DNA of 64,000 bases from Panax quinquefolius (taxonomy: Eukaryota; Streptophyta; Magnoliopsida; Apiales; Araliaceae). Positions 11,731-21,975 of this stretch are shown here, in pieces (the first letter of the stretch is position 1; the number at the start of each line of letters is the position of its first letter). Under the pieces are notes generated by a model that was given only the letters and a program-made list of their open reading frames with translations, did not search any database and had not been told where the DNA came from. The stretch is from NCBI GenBank assembly GCA_020205615.1, contig CM035170.1, positions 8,116,311 through 8,180,310 of the forward strand, written 5' to 3'. A program made the position numbers and the translations under genes.

Positions 11731-12997
11731 CTAAATCGTCAACAACAATTGTATGACCAAAGTTGGCAAAATTTTACCAATATCCATTAACCCGTCCACC
11801 CAACTCATAATTAAACGAATAAAATTACCTATTTATCTTAATGAATTTTAAATAAATTGAGTTAAATAAATAATAATAAATAAATAAGTTAGATTAGTAA
11901 ATCCGTGAATCATTAATTTGGGGTAATGATCCATATTATATATTTGTTATGGATATTTAGAGTTCGAATTCATCTTAATCAAACTATGAGTTTTAAAATT
12001 AGAGCTAAAATTCATCTCATCTAAATCGTATTGCCACATTAGGAACATGATGACACACTTGTTAGCACTATAATAACTAATAATACGATAACATATATTT
12101 GTAAAATTTAATTAACATAAATTATTTTATTATCAGCGAAAAAGAATGGAGGAATAATTTTGTATAATTAATGTATGTATATATGAGAGAGACTTGTGAT
12201 ACAAAATAAATTTAAGGAACACCGTCAAAAACATAACAAACAGAAAGGTTAGATTTGCAATTAGTCGAGTTGGATACATACGACCCATCAATTTTCCTTT
12301 TATTACTCTAGAAAATTAGATTTATTTTGGGTATATATGACTCAACTCATTATCCTTTAAATTTTATCTATTACCTATTTAAAAATACAAAATAATGTGT
12401 ATAATTGTAATTTATTATAATTATTAAATATACTGATGTTTGGTGGATCATTTACGAATTAAAAATTGACATATCATAAAAGAACGATTATAAAAAAAGA
12501 TACAAAATGACGTGTATGATTGTAGTTCATTATAATTATTAAATTCTCTACAAATTAAACTTTAACAAATCATTTTATAAACAATTTTTTATAAGAGTTT
12601 TTTTTTGTAAATATAGCCATACTCATCTCATTTATAACAAGTACTCCTTTCATTTTGGTTATAAACTCCAATACAATCAAAATTCCAGTTCAATTACAAT
12701 CAAAATGAACTAATAAAGGGCAACTTTCAACTTCGGCTCTATAAATGGAATGAAAGATCAACCAATGCAAAAAAGAAAGAAGAAGAAATAACATCATTAG
12801 GTGTTGTAATTAGGATTGACAACGAGATCGGTATAAATGGTACGAGGACCTCTCTCTATATCAGTCCCGCCAATATAGAACACTCACCCGAGTCCGACCC
12901 GACCTCAAAACCAATAACCCACATACATGTCCCGCCCCTGTTCCCTTTACTTGGTTATTCTCATTTTTTCCCAAATTAATAACAAAGAAATTTATTT
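11731..12997. other. Intergenic, AT-rich, no gene seen
   Basis: Low-complexity AT-rich DNA with stops in all frames. Nothing coding or structured was recognised before the tRNA gene. Confidence 0.6.
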
Positions 12998-13069
12998 GGA
13001 GATGCGGGGTATCGAACCCCGTACCTCTCGCATGCAAAGCGAGCGCTCTACCATGTGAGCTACATCCCC
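12998..13069 (-). tRNA. tRNA-Ala (anticodon UGC)
   Basis: The minus strand reads as a 72-nt intronless cloverleaf. The acceptor stem is GGGGATG/CATCTCC with one G-U pair, the D arm is GCTC/GAGC, and the anticodon arm is CTCGC-TTTGCAT-GCGAG with anticodon TGC. The T arm is CGGGG-TTCGATA-CCCCG. It follows the usual plant nuclear tRNA-Ala sequence, with a C in the D loop (CACATGG) where I expect G (CAGATGG). A-box and B-box (GGTTCGATA) elements are present. CCA is not encoded, as expected for a nuclear gene. Probably functional. Confidence 0.92.
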
Positions 13070-13510
13070 TGATACTGTAAGCAGGCTCGAATACCAAGGA
13101 ATTTCTAGATTTGAGGGTAGGTTAATCAATGAAGCAAATAACTTGGCAAGTCTTTTTAATGTTCAGAATATCCTTCATATGAGTATAAAAAATAAATTCT
13201 ATAATTATATAGTAAAAATTTTTTTAGGGGATTTATAAAAAAATAACAATTACCAAATATTTATATTCTATTCATTTTTTTTAATTTTATAATCACCAAA
13301 AACAAAAATTGAAATAAATAGTAGAATAAGATTCAAAAAAGAAAATAGCCTTCACACGTGGAAGAAGACATGCCACGATAAGTAGCCACGTTTCCCTTCA
13401 TGCAGTAAACCACCCACTGACCACTTGTTTATAAATCCCCTAACCTTCATCCACTTCAAAACCCAAATCAAGAAAAAACAAAAAATATTGGTGCAACTAT
13501 TTTTAGAAAA
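13070..13510. promoter_or_regulatory. Probable promoter region of the peroxiredoxin gene
   Basis: This stretch holds no gene. An ACACGTGG element (G-box with ACGT core) lies at about 13355-13362 and CCACGT at about 13386. A TATA-like TTATAAATC sits at about 13429, some 80 bp before the ATG. G-box/ABRE elements fit the known seed and ABA-linked expression of 1-Cys peroxiredoxins. This is inference from motifs only. Confidence 0.5.
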
Positions 13511-14437
13511 ATGCCAGGCCTTACAATCGGAGATTTACTTCCAAACCTTGAAGTTGAAACCACCCATGGATCGAAAAATAAAGCTCCATGACTATGTTGA
13601 TTATAGCTTCACCATTATCTTCTCTCACCCCTCAAATTAATTAAAGTAAGTAGATCTTGCATGATTTTTTTGATAAGAATATCGATGATTCTGTGATTTT
13701 ATTAATCGGAGGCTTTTAATTTGGATATATATTGTAGGTGATTTCACCCCAGTGTGTACTACTGAGCTTTGTGCATGCCATGGCTCAATATGCTGATCGA
13801 CAAGTTTGCTCAGAGAGGAGTGAAGCTGTTGGGGTTTTCTTGTGAGGATGTTCAGTCTCACAAGGAGTGGATTAAGGACATTAATTGAAGCCTTCAATGT
13901 AATGTACTATTTGTTATTTTCAGTACAACCAATTTTATTATGTACGTACGTATAATGGCATATAAATTATTTTTCCAGAATTTTTTATTTAATGGTCTCT
14001 ATATTTTTTGTAAAAAAAATAATATCATTAGTTGGAATTTGTATATTGTCTTGCATGCAGGGACGGCACAAGGTGACTTACCCAATAGCTGCAGATCCCA
14101 ACAGAGAAATAATAAAACAACTAAGCATGGTGGATCCCGATCGACGAGAAAGAGTACTCCTCCGGTCGAAACAAGAAGATAAAGCTGAGGTTTCTTTATC
14201 CGGCAAGCACCGGCCGGAACATGGATGAAGTGGTGAGGGCATTGGATTCGCTGCTGACGGCGGCCAAGCACAAGAACAAGATTGCCACTCCAGTGAACTG
14301 GAAACCGGGCGATAAGGGGGTGATCTCTCCAAGTGTGGACAATAAATCAGGCCAAGGAAACGAGATGTTTCCTCGGGGCTTTGAAACTGCTAAACTACCC
14401 TCCGGGAAAGATTACTTGCGGTTCACCAAAAGTCTAG
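13511..14437 (+). pseudogene. PER1: 1-Cys peroxiredoxin (PER1 type), disrupted
   Basis: The sequence starts MPGLTIGDLLPNLEVETTHG, then in other frames [25 protein letters not shown] (peroxidatic Cys codon at 13755-13757), [57 protein letters not shown] and LRFTK. This is the order of plant 1-Cys peroxiredoxins, seed and dormancy-associated thiol peroxidases of about 220 aa. Exons are about 13511-13645, 13738-13898 and 14061-14437. The frame is broken repeatedly. There are 4-nt insertions near 13571, 13775, 13797, 13882 and 14141, and a deletion near 14160 that removes the segment normally reading SRALHIVGPD. One extra A at about 14430 makes the frame run past the expected stop (TAG 14435-14437). 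As written it cannot encode the enzyme. Confidence 0.85.
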
Positions 14438-14508
14438 TTTGCTTTATTATTTGTATGGAGCTCGTTTTTGGGTCTATATATCAGTCTGTTTAATTTTTGA
14501 CTAGTTGG

Positions 14509-14561
<53 letters not shown>

Positions 14562-15234
14562 CAAGGATCAAGAGCATAAGTTTTAAATAACATAATTCCT
14601 TAAGACGACTTCGTTTTAGAGTGACCGCGAGTGGTATTTTTATAAATAAAAAAAAATAAATGGGACAACTCTCTTTTAAGCCATATGTGTGTGTTAATGT
14701 ATTTGTAAAAAAATTAGTTAAAATAAATATTATTAATTTGTTGAGAGTCCAAAAAAAATAAATAAACAGGAGGGTCACTACAACAGTAGACTTTTTCTTA
14801 TTTTGTTCATTTTAATTTTAATTTTATAATTTTTTTTATTTAGTGTTTTAAATTTTATAAATTTTTTATTTTATTCCATACAATTTCGATGCTCGTCTGT
14901 ACAGCTGTACTAATGCACTACGTGAGTATAAAGAGAGCAGATTCTTTGTCTCTAATTTTTCTGTTCTAAAATAAAATAAAAGTACATGTGTCAAAATTTA
15001 AGTGGGAGACATAAGAGGAATATGAAATTTGGGAACAAAACATGTGATCTCGAGTATAAACTACAAACACTCAATAAATTAATAAGAATACACACAATGG
15101 CATCGACCTTAAATTAAATAGGAGGTTGATTAACTGACTAATCTATCTACTGATCATGTTTTCTAGATAATATTATAAATTTATACGAGTAAAATTTTAT
15201 TCCATAAAATGAGAATAGAACCTGAGACTTGCGT
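14438..15234. other. Intergenic with TA microsatellite
   Basis: AT-rich spacer without a recognisable gene. It includes the TA run listed separately. Confidence 0.6.
14512..14560. repeat. (TA)n microsatellite
   Basis: About 24 uninterrupted TA units lie just after the peroxiredoxin remnant. A run like this is prone to length polymorphism. Confidence 0.95.
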
Positions 15235-15597
15235 TCTGTTTTTGAGTTTTAAAATGGACATAATAAAAAAGAAATGGACAAAAAAGTTAAGTTTTCTTTC
15301 TAATTTTTATGTTTCTGAGTTTTTTAATAAACGGAAAAGAAAAGAAATGGATAGAAAACTTGGTCATTTTTTCTGTCAAAGTTTTCCGTCCAAAATTGAC
15401 ATGATTTGGACGGAAAAGAAATTGAAATAAGTAATATTTTTATAATTCCCATATTATCCTCAATTTTTAATATAATAAATTTTAAATTACAACTCATGTC
15501 CTCAATTTTAAATTTTCTATTAAAAACTTAAAAACAACACAAAAAAAAACTTCAAGTTTTTTATTCTTTTCTTTTCTGTTCAAAACTCAGAAACAGA
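15235..15597. mobile_element. Small inverted-repeat element, MITE-like
   Basis: The left end TCTGTTTTTGAGTTTTAAAA and the right end TTTTGAACAGAAA-type inverse (CTCAGAAACAGA at 15586-15597) form imperfect terminal inverted repeats of about 25 bp. The interior is purine/pyrimidine-skewed and repeats variants of the same motif. No coding potential and no convincing target duplication, so the family is unknown. Confidence 0.45.
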
Positions 15598-15814
15598 GTA
15601 TTAAAGAGATTGCATGTCAATCTTAATACAGTAAAACCTCTATTTAAGAATAGACTTGGGACCAAACTATTTGTATTCTAATTGAGAGGTTATTACTAAA
15701 TAGAGGTATTGATACAAAATATTTTTCGAACACCCAAAATATCCACTTTAACAAAAATATTAATAAGAACTCTCTAATAATTATTATTCAAAAAATATTT
15801 ATGCAAAGTAGTCT

Positions 15815-15940
15815 TTTATAGGAAAATATGGTCTTTTATAGGAAAATGTAGTCCTTTATAGGAAATATAATTTTTTATAAGAAAATGTAGTTCTTTATAG
15901 GAAATGTAGTCTTTTATAGAAAATGTAGTCTTTTAAAATT
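15815..15940. repeat. Short tandem array inside the Emigrant-like element
   Basis: Six or seven diverged copies of a 20-22 bp unit of the form GTCTTTTATAGGAAAATGTA. They probably arose by local expansion after insertion. Confidence 0.8.
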
Positions 15941-15960
15941 AATATTGTCTCTCTTTCTCT

Positions 15961-15961
15961 C

Positions 15962-16005
<44 letters not shown>

Positions 16006-16006
16006 A
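15961..16006. repeat. (TA)n(TG)n microsatellite
   Basis: A TA run continues directly into a TG run within the Emigrant-like element. Confidence 0.9.
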
Positions 16007-16187
16007 TGAAATTATTACTATATATAGGTATATTTTTTCTTAATCTGAGAACTTAAAAAAGTATATAACATATTACAATTTGGAAGTTATTCCTATTTAT
16101 AACTGGCCTAAATTGGAACCAATTTTTTTTATAATATTATATAGGTTATTCTTATATAGAGTATTCCTAAATAAGAGTTTTACTGTA

Positions 16188-17040
16188 ATTAGACTAAAAC
16201 CTCATCTACAAGTCTTAATAATTTAATAATTGCGCATAGAGATACTACCAGTTTCTTTAAATTAAAATCCAGCGTCAACTATGTTAGTGTTATTAGTGTT
16301 GGGTGTTCATAAAGGGTTTGATGGATCGATAAAGTAGGCCAAAAATTCAAAAGAAGCTTTGAATAATTGCTTAATTTCACCTGTAGGTTCCACACCAGGC
16401 TGTCAAACGGTCCAAATGCACCGTAAAACTTGGACTAAATTATGGACAATCGTCTTCCTCCTCAATATGAGACATTTTATGAGTTAAAATCACCGTACGT
16501 ACGTTTTGACTTGCTGCCGTTTGCCAATAATTTCTTTTTAAAATCTAAGTTGTTTGTACTCGTGTGCTATTTTATTTTTGAGTTTGATAATTAGTCTTTT
16601 AAATCATAATTAATTAATAGTATAAAATGAGTGTAGTTATGAGATGAATTTCATTTAATTTTATGACCAATACAGTGCTAACACGCAGACAAAAAAATCA
16701 AATTCACCTGTGTATCACTACTATATTATATTGAACATGAAATGACTTACCATGAAGTCCACGAATCCGTATAAAATTAATTAACTCAACCGTGTAACTA
16801 ATTTTACATCACTAATTGTAACACGAGATTGCAAGTATTCTAAAATCATATATTCACAAAATAATAAATCATGTACAATTTCCCATTAATTTTAGTTAAA
16901 ACAAAAGGTTGATTCATCATAAAAATAAAAATAAAAATAAAAAGAAAGAAAAATTTCTCCATCTTTCTCCCCATAACATAATAACCATTTGTTTCATTTA
17001 TTTAGTCTTTCTCTCCATAACATTTCAATATACCAAAACA
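16188..17040. other. Upstream region of the disrupted receptor gene
   Basis: No gene was recognised. It is AT rich and likely includes the former promoter and 5' UTR of the GUB_WAK-type gene that starts at 17041. Confidence 0.5.
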
Positions 17041-17228
17041 ATGCCACCATTCACACCACTCTCCACCTCCCTATACTCCCTAACAACCTTCCTCCTCCTC
17101 CTCCTACTCTCATTTCCATCCCTCACCTTCTGCCTCTGCCGCACCACCTGCAACAACAACATCCCCATCAACTACCCCTTCGGCATTGATGACGGCTGCG
17201 GCGCCCCTCCTTACCAGAAAATGCTCAA

Positions 17229-17520
17229 TGTTAGAACATCATATTAGAGAAAAAATATTGAATTGAGAGAATAGATAATTGCACAGATAATAATTTGATA
17301 ATTATCTCTCTTGTTTACATTGAGAAGATAGGAGATATTTATACTAATACAAGATAAGATGGGTGACTAACATAATACCTAACTCAAGGAGATAATCATG
17401 GAGATAACCATTACATAATTATTGGAGATAATTATGGAAGAGTAAATGATGGAAACTATAAGTCTATCCTAACAATATAATAATATCTAAAATATTATAT
17501 TCCTAAAATATCGCCTAATA
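17229..17520 (-). repeat. 3' LTR of the copia-like element
   Basis: 292 bp, matching 21685-21975 with only scattered differences. In element sense it starts TATTAGGCG and ends CTAACA. Confidence 0.85.
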
Positions 17521-20500
17521 TGTAAGACCCCGAATTTTATGAAATAAAAGTATTCAATTTTTTCTTATAATTATTATTCAGTAAATGGTTAAATTGATAA
17601 AAGTTTAAAGTTATGGGTGAATGTGCAAATTTTTCAAAATAAGCAAGTGGTTATAAAATATTCATTTCTGTCGGGGAATATTCGTTTGGTCGTGGAATAT
17701 TCTTGTTGTCGGGAATATTAAATGCGGCGGTGTAGCCATTCGTGGGCCTCATAACGAGAATAAGCTGCTCGGATGAAGAAAATGACAAAGTTTGAGTTTT
17801 TATAAATAACTGTAATTAATTATTCACCGATTAACAATTTGTTGGATTACCGGTGGTTAAAATCTGATGTCTGGCGTGATTGCATGCGATGCTTTACGGT
17901 ATTACGCATGTATTGTTGAATTATTGATTCTTACGTAAGAAGGCACTTTTCGATAATTATTCTGATAATTCTTCGCTCAATATTTTATTTTATTGATTCA
18001 ATAATTGTTGCGTTGATATTTTATATTATTGTTGTTTCAATAATTGTCATTTGACAATATTTCCATTATCGGATCAATAATTCATATTATTTGAATAATA
18101 TTATTGGTAATGTCTAGAAAGTTCTGTCAAGGAGAGGTTTGGTCACCTAATTGTGCGCCAGTAAGGAGAAATACTTATTGGAAAGCCCCCTCTTTCTTGG
18201 GAACTGTCTGGTTGTCATTATTGTGATTCTGTAATATTATTTATGAATAATTAATTATTGATTTATATGATAATGAAATATTTATTTGATGTGGATATAA
18301 ATGATGGATTTATTTATGTGGTTATAAATGAAGGAATTAATGTTGAGGTATTTTATCAGTATTTTGTCGGATTGGAGGTATTAAAAGATCAAATCAGTGT
18401 TCTTACAGCTTTATTGTGTGAGTTATAATTTTTAATCCGTTGGATCGTTGTGATTTTTGGATATGTTATACATATATAAGTTGAGTATATGTTCACAAAT
18501 TTTGAACCGTTAAAAATGAACGAATGATTTGTTATGAATTTTAAGAGGCAACTGATTCGGAAATTAGGTTTATAAATGATTTTGGTGGAAAATTCTAGAA
18601 ATGGGTGGGCCCCACTTTTAGTTGTTGGGGAAGATGGCTGTTTTTTGGTGGGTGGAATAGTAGCGAGTAAAAGCCATCGTGCAGTGAAGTCAAGTCTGCT
18701 TGACGTCTTAACATTTTTCTATAAATAGAGGGCTAAGTTAGAATTGAAAATCACACCAAAATTCATAAGTTTTCTCTTTTCTCTCTAGATTATCGAGTGT
18801 ATTTTGTGAGTATTTAGATACTTGGTGAGTTGCTATTCATCGGTCTGAAGTTTCCTTCAAATCATATCAGATATCCAATCAAGAGTCTTCTTTCTTTTGA
18901 AGTAAGGGATAATAAGGGATAGTAAGGGATTTTAAGGGTTGTTATGTTTTTCAGTTTCGTAATTTTTCTGACCTTCAAAAATTCTGGAAAAAATTTGAAA
19001 TGATGATTTGATGAGTTTTCTTGATTGTGTCCAAAAATGGCGATTTTTGGATGTATAGATTAAGAGTTGTGAATTTTATGAGAAAAGACTATTTTAAAAG
19101 TAACCGCTTATAACTTCTTGCGGTTAACTCCAAAATTGGTGAAATTTTTATTGGGAGTACATGTATATGATATAAGTATACTCTGTAAATTTTAGAATTT
19201 TTGGATAAAAGTACAATTTATGATAAATGTCTAAATATTCGACGGTTTTGGCCATATAAAAAATAGTAAATGATTTTTAAAAATTTTGAGAAAAATATAT
19301 GTTCAATATGGGACTATATTCTACTAAATCTCAGAAAAAAAAATTTTGTTCGTACTGATTCGGTATTTTTCATGAAAATGGACTAGTTATGAGTAAATGA
19401 ATTAAATATGTTATGTGAAGTAAGAAAATTGGAAAATAGGATTTTATGGCTTGAGAATCCTATATGAGGTATATGCAGATTTTTGATGAGGGTTTTGGTT
19501 ATTGGTGATGAAATCTTATGAGTTTGGAATTTTAGGATGATTAAATGCATTATTTAGTAAAGTGTAAACGATTAAAATAAATTGTTTATAAGTTTAAGAA
19601 ATGTTATTCTTTCAATATCATTATACCGAAATATTAGTATGGATTTTATTATGAAATGTCTACCTTTTTCATGTCGGGGTTACTATTCACGAGTTACTAT
19701 TCATGAGTTACTATTCACGAGTTACTATTCACGGGTACTATTCACGACAAACTTGGTTTCTTTTTCTAACCAAATTATCGTTGATTTATGAATCTTACTC
19801 TTGAAATTAAATCCGTGTTTTGATCATATTATTTTTATTATCATATATAACATTTTTATAATCATGGTGATGAAATTTCTCTTTGACTTGAGTGTAAAGA
19901 TGGGTAGATTATTGGTATGATCATGACTATGGGTTCTCTTTGGCCAGTAGTGCAAAGTTGAATCGTTGACTGGTATGATCATGACCATTGAATTTACAAT
20001 TGAATATTTTTAGCTTAAGTGCAAAGGTGAATTGATCAACATGGTTATAATTATGGTTTATATAGATTTTGAAATGATTATATATATTAATATATTTGTC
20101 CTGTAGTGTAAATATGAACTGTTGATGAATATCTTTGGTATGTATTGCAAAGATGAACTGTTGATGAATATCTTTGGCCTGTAGTGCAAAGATGATCTGT
20201 TGTTGAATATCTTTGCCCCGTAGTGCAAAGATGATCTGTTGTTGAATATCTTTGGCCCGTAGTGCAAAGATGATCTGTTGTTGAATATCTTTGGCCCGTA
20301 GTGCAAAGATGATCTGTTGTTGAATATCTTTGGCCCGTAGTGTAAAGATGAATTGTTATTGAATATCTTTGGCCTGTAGTGCAAAGATGAACTATTGTTG
20401 AATATCTTTGGCCTGTAGTGCAAAGATGAACTATTGTTGAATATCTTTGGCCTGTAGTGCAAAGATGAACTGTTGATGAATATCTTTGGCCGTAGTGCAA

Positions 20501-20690
20501 AGATGAATAGGTGGTGGGCATAAGAGGTTGAACAAAGATATAGCATGCATAATAATAACATCCAACCAAAGAAAGGTAGGTGGCATATGTTGAATAGGTG
20601 GTGGGCATGTCATATTGAACTGTGAAAGCATGATGTCTGAAGTATCTATGGTTGCAGATCATGACTGCCTAAATTTAGAGGAGAAATTAA
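17521..20690 (+). mobile_element. Truncated gypsy long LTR (type B) inside the copia-like element
   Basis: The sequence begins TGTAAGACCCCGAATTTTAT, the start shared by the long gypsy LTRs further right. It has the same order of blocks: the conserved GTTTGGTCACCTAATTG block (18138), a TATA box (TATAAATAG at 18721), an array of TACTATTCACGAG (19679-19745) and hairpin-type repeats (20100-20490). The usual end (CCTATTTTGGGGGCG) and the primer site are absent, so it is truncated near 20500-20690. It fits a piece left by recombination. Confidence 0.75.
20100..20500. repeat. Tandem array of about 39-bp hairpin units
   Basis: About ten consecutive copies of a unit containing ATCTTTGGCCCGTAGTGCAA followed by AGATGA and a variable spacer. 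Each unit holds the inverted pair ATCTTTG...CAAAGAT. The open frames on the minus strand here are by-products of the 39-bp periodicity (a multiple of 3), not genes. Confidence 0.85.
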
Positions 20691-21507
20691 CAGAGGTAGG
20701 AACATGAGAACCATAGAGAAGGAAATGCATTAGAGATCCATCAGGTGCAAGTCTTGCAGATTGCATAGATATAGAGAAAATGAGAGCAATATTGCTCTTG
20801 GTTCCTGATGGTGGAGAAGTGGCAAATGAAAAAGGATAAGCAATTGGAGAAAATTGGGGGAATGCAGACGGGTCAGGGTGTCTGATTACATCTACTTTTA
20901 CTTCTGATGCAGATGGATCAGCCTATCTGGATTGATACATAGTTTGTCTGGATTGGGCAGAAGCAGATAAATGTTCATCAGAATATCCTGTTGGTGGAGA
21001 GTGAGCATGTGAGATATCACACCGTGGAGAAAGAGAAGGAATATCTTGTAATTTTTCATGATCAAGAATCATATGAGAGAGCAAATCTAAAGATAAAGAA
21101 GGATTTATCTCATAATAGTACTTGCAGAAGTTACTAAGAGAATCATCAAGCCCATCAATAATGCAATCAATGAGTTCAATTTCATCGATCGGTTCACCCC
21201 ATGTGAGTAAAACATAGGAGAGAGATTTTGCACGGGAGATATAATTTTCACGGATTGAGAAGGAAGTTTAAGAAGAGTACACTTAATCTAAAAGATCATC
21301 AACATACCAATTCTGGGAAAACTCACAAGCATCATTTGTGGAGGCACTATCATCATCGACTTGAGAGGTGGGAAATTGTGGAGAAAGATCACACAAGTTG
21401 TCTTGTGATTCATTAGAACAATCATAAGAGGGAGGATCAAGCCACCATTTGGGATCGTATGGAGAAGAGTGAAAATCTGAGTATGGAGAGAATTGATTTT
21501 CCACCAT
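20690..21507 (-). pseudogene. Copia-like gag remnant
   Basis: On the minus strand the region starts at ATG 21505-21507 (context CCATGG; N-terminus MVENQFSPYSDFH). Further on, in another frame, it reads DEIELIDCIIDGLDDSLSNF and INPSLSLDLLSHMILDHE, the pattern of the copia gag (UBN2/Retrotran_gag) C-terminal half. Frames are broken between these parts. No zinc knuckle, integrase or reverse transcriptase is seen. Confidence 0.6.
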
Positions 21508-21671
21508 GGAATCGTATGGAGAAGACTAAATGTGCAGCAGGGGTATTTATTGATGGAACACTGATCTAGAGAGAAAATTAGACTAAACAAAGATACAACG
21601 AAGGGAATTTAGAAAATTTGCAACGATAGATAGAAGAAAGGAAAGGGAGGATCAAAGGTTGCTAGCCTTAT

Positions 21672-21684
21672 GGCTTTGATACCA
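21672..21684 (-). other. Primer-binding site (initiator tRNA-Met)
   Basis: The minus strand reads TGGTATCAAAGCC next to the LTR end, matching 11 of 12 positions of the plant initiator tRNA-Met complement. Confidence 0.8.
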
Positions 21685-21975
21685 TGTTAGAATATCATAT
21701 TAGAGAGAGAATATTGAATTGAGAGAATAGAAAATTGCATAGATAATAACTTGATAATTATCTCTCTTGTTTACATTGAGAAGATAGGAGATATTTATAC
21801 TAATACAAGATAAGATGGGTGACTAACATAATACCTAACTCAAGGAGATAATCATGGAGATAACCATTACATAATTATTGGAGATAATTATGGAAGAGTA
21901 AATGATGGAAACTATAAGTCTATCTAACAATATAATAATATCTAAAATATTATATTCCTAAAATATCGCTTAATA
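21685..21975 (-). repeat. 5' LTR of the copia-like element
   Basis: 291 bp; the second member of the pair with 17229-17520. In element sense it includes a TATA box (AGTATAAATATCTCC) and ends CTAACA directly before the primer-binding site. Confidence 0.85.

Larger units (their letters stand above)
15629..16185. mobile_element. Emigrant/pogo-like (Tc1/mariner) nonautonomous element
   Basis: The termini are CAGTAAAACCTCTATTTAAG on the left and the inverted match ending in GTTTTACTG on the right. Each is followed outward by TA (15627-15628 and 16186-16187), the expected target duplication. The CAGTAAAACCTCTAT end matches the Emigrant MITE family described in Arabidopsis. The element is 557 bp and noncoding. 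It contains a short tandem array (15815-15940) and a TA/TG microsatellite (15961-16006). Confidence 0.75.
17229..21975 (-). mobile_element. Copia-like LTR element (nonautonomous), inserted in the receptor gene
   Basis: Two near-identical LTRs of about 291 bp (17229-17520 and 21685-21975) bound the element. The 5-bp sequence CTCAA flanks it directly (17224-17228 and 21976-21980), a clean target duplication. The orientation is minus. The primer-binding site TGGTATCAAAGCC lies on the minus strand directly inside the right LTR (21672-21684), matching the 3' end of initiator tRNA-Met. The interior has a gag-like region at 20690-21507 but no pol; its left part is replaced by a gypsy LTR fragment that begins directly at the LTR border. 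The element was probably mobilised in trans, or lost pol later. Confidence 0.85.

Noticed and set aside
15205..15430. 73-codon frame with Lys-rich sequence
   Set aside because: It lies in a small inverted-repeat element with purine-rich repeats and has no family match.
16989..17189. 66-codon frame overlapping the receptor signal peptide
   Set aside because: Shadow frame of the 17041 reading, which has a signal peptide and GUB_WAK motifs.
20058..20662. Overlapping minus-strand open frames of 167-191 codons
   Set aside because: They lie on a tandem array with a 39-bp period (a multiple of 3), giving repeated short peptides in more than one frame. No gene structure.
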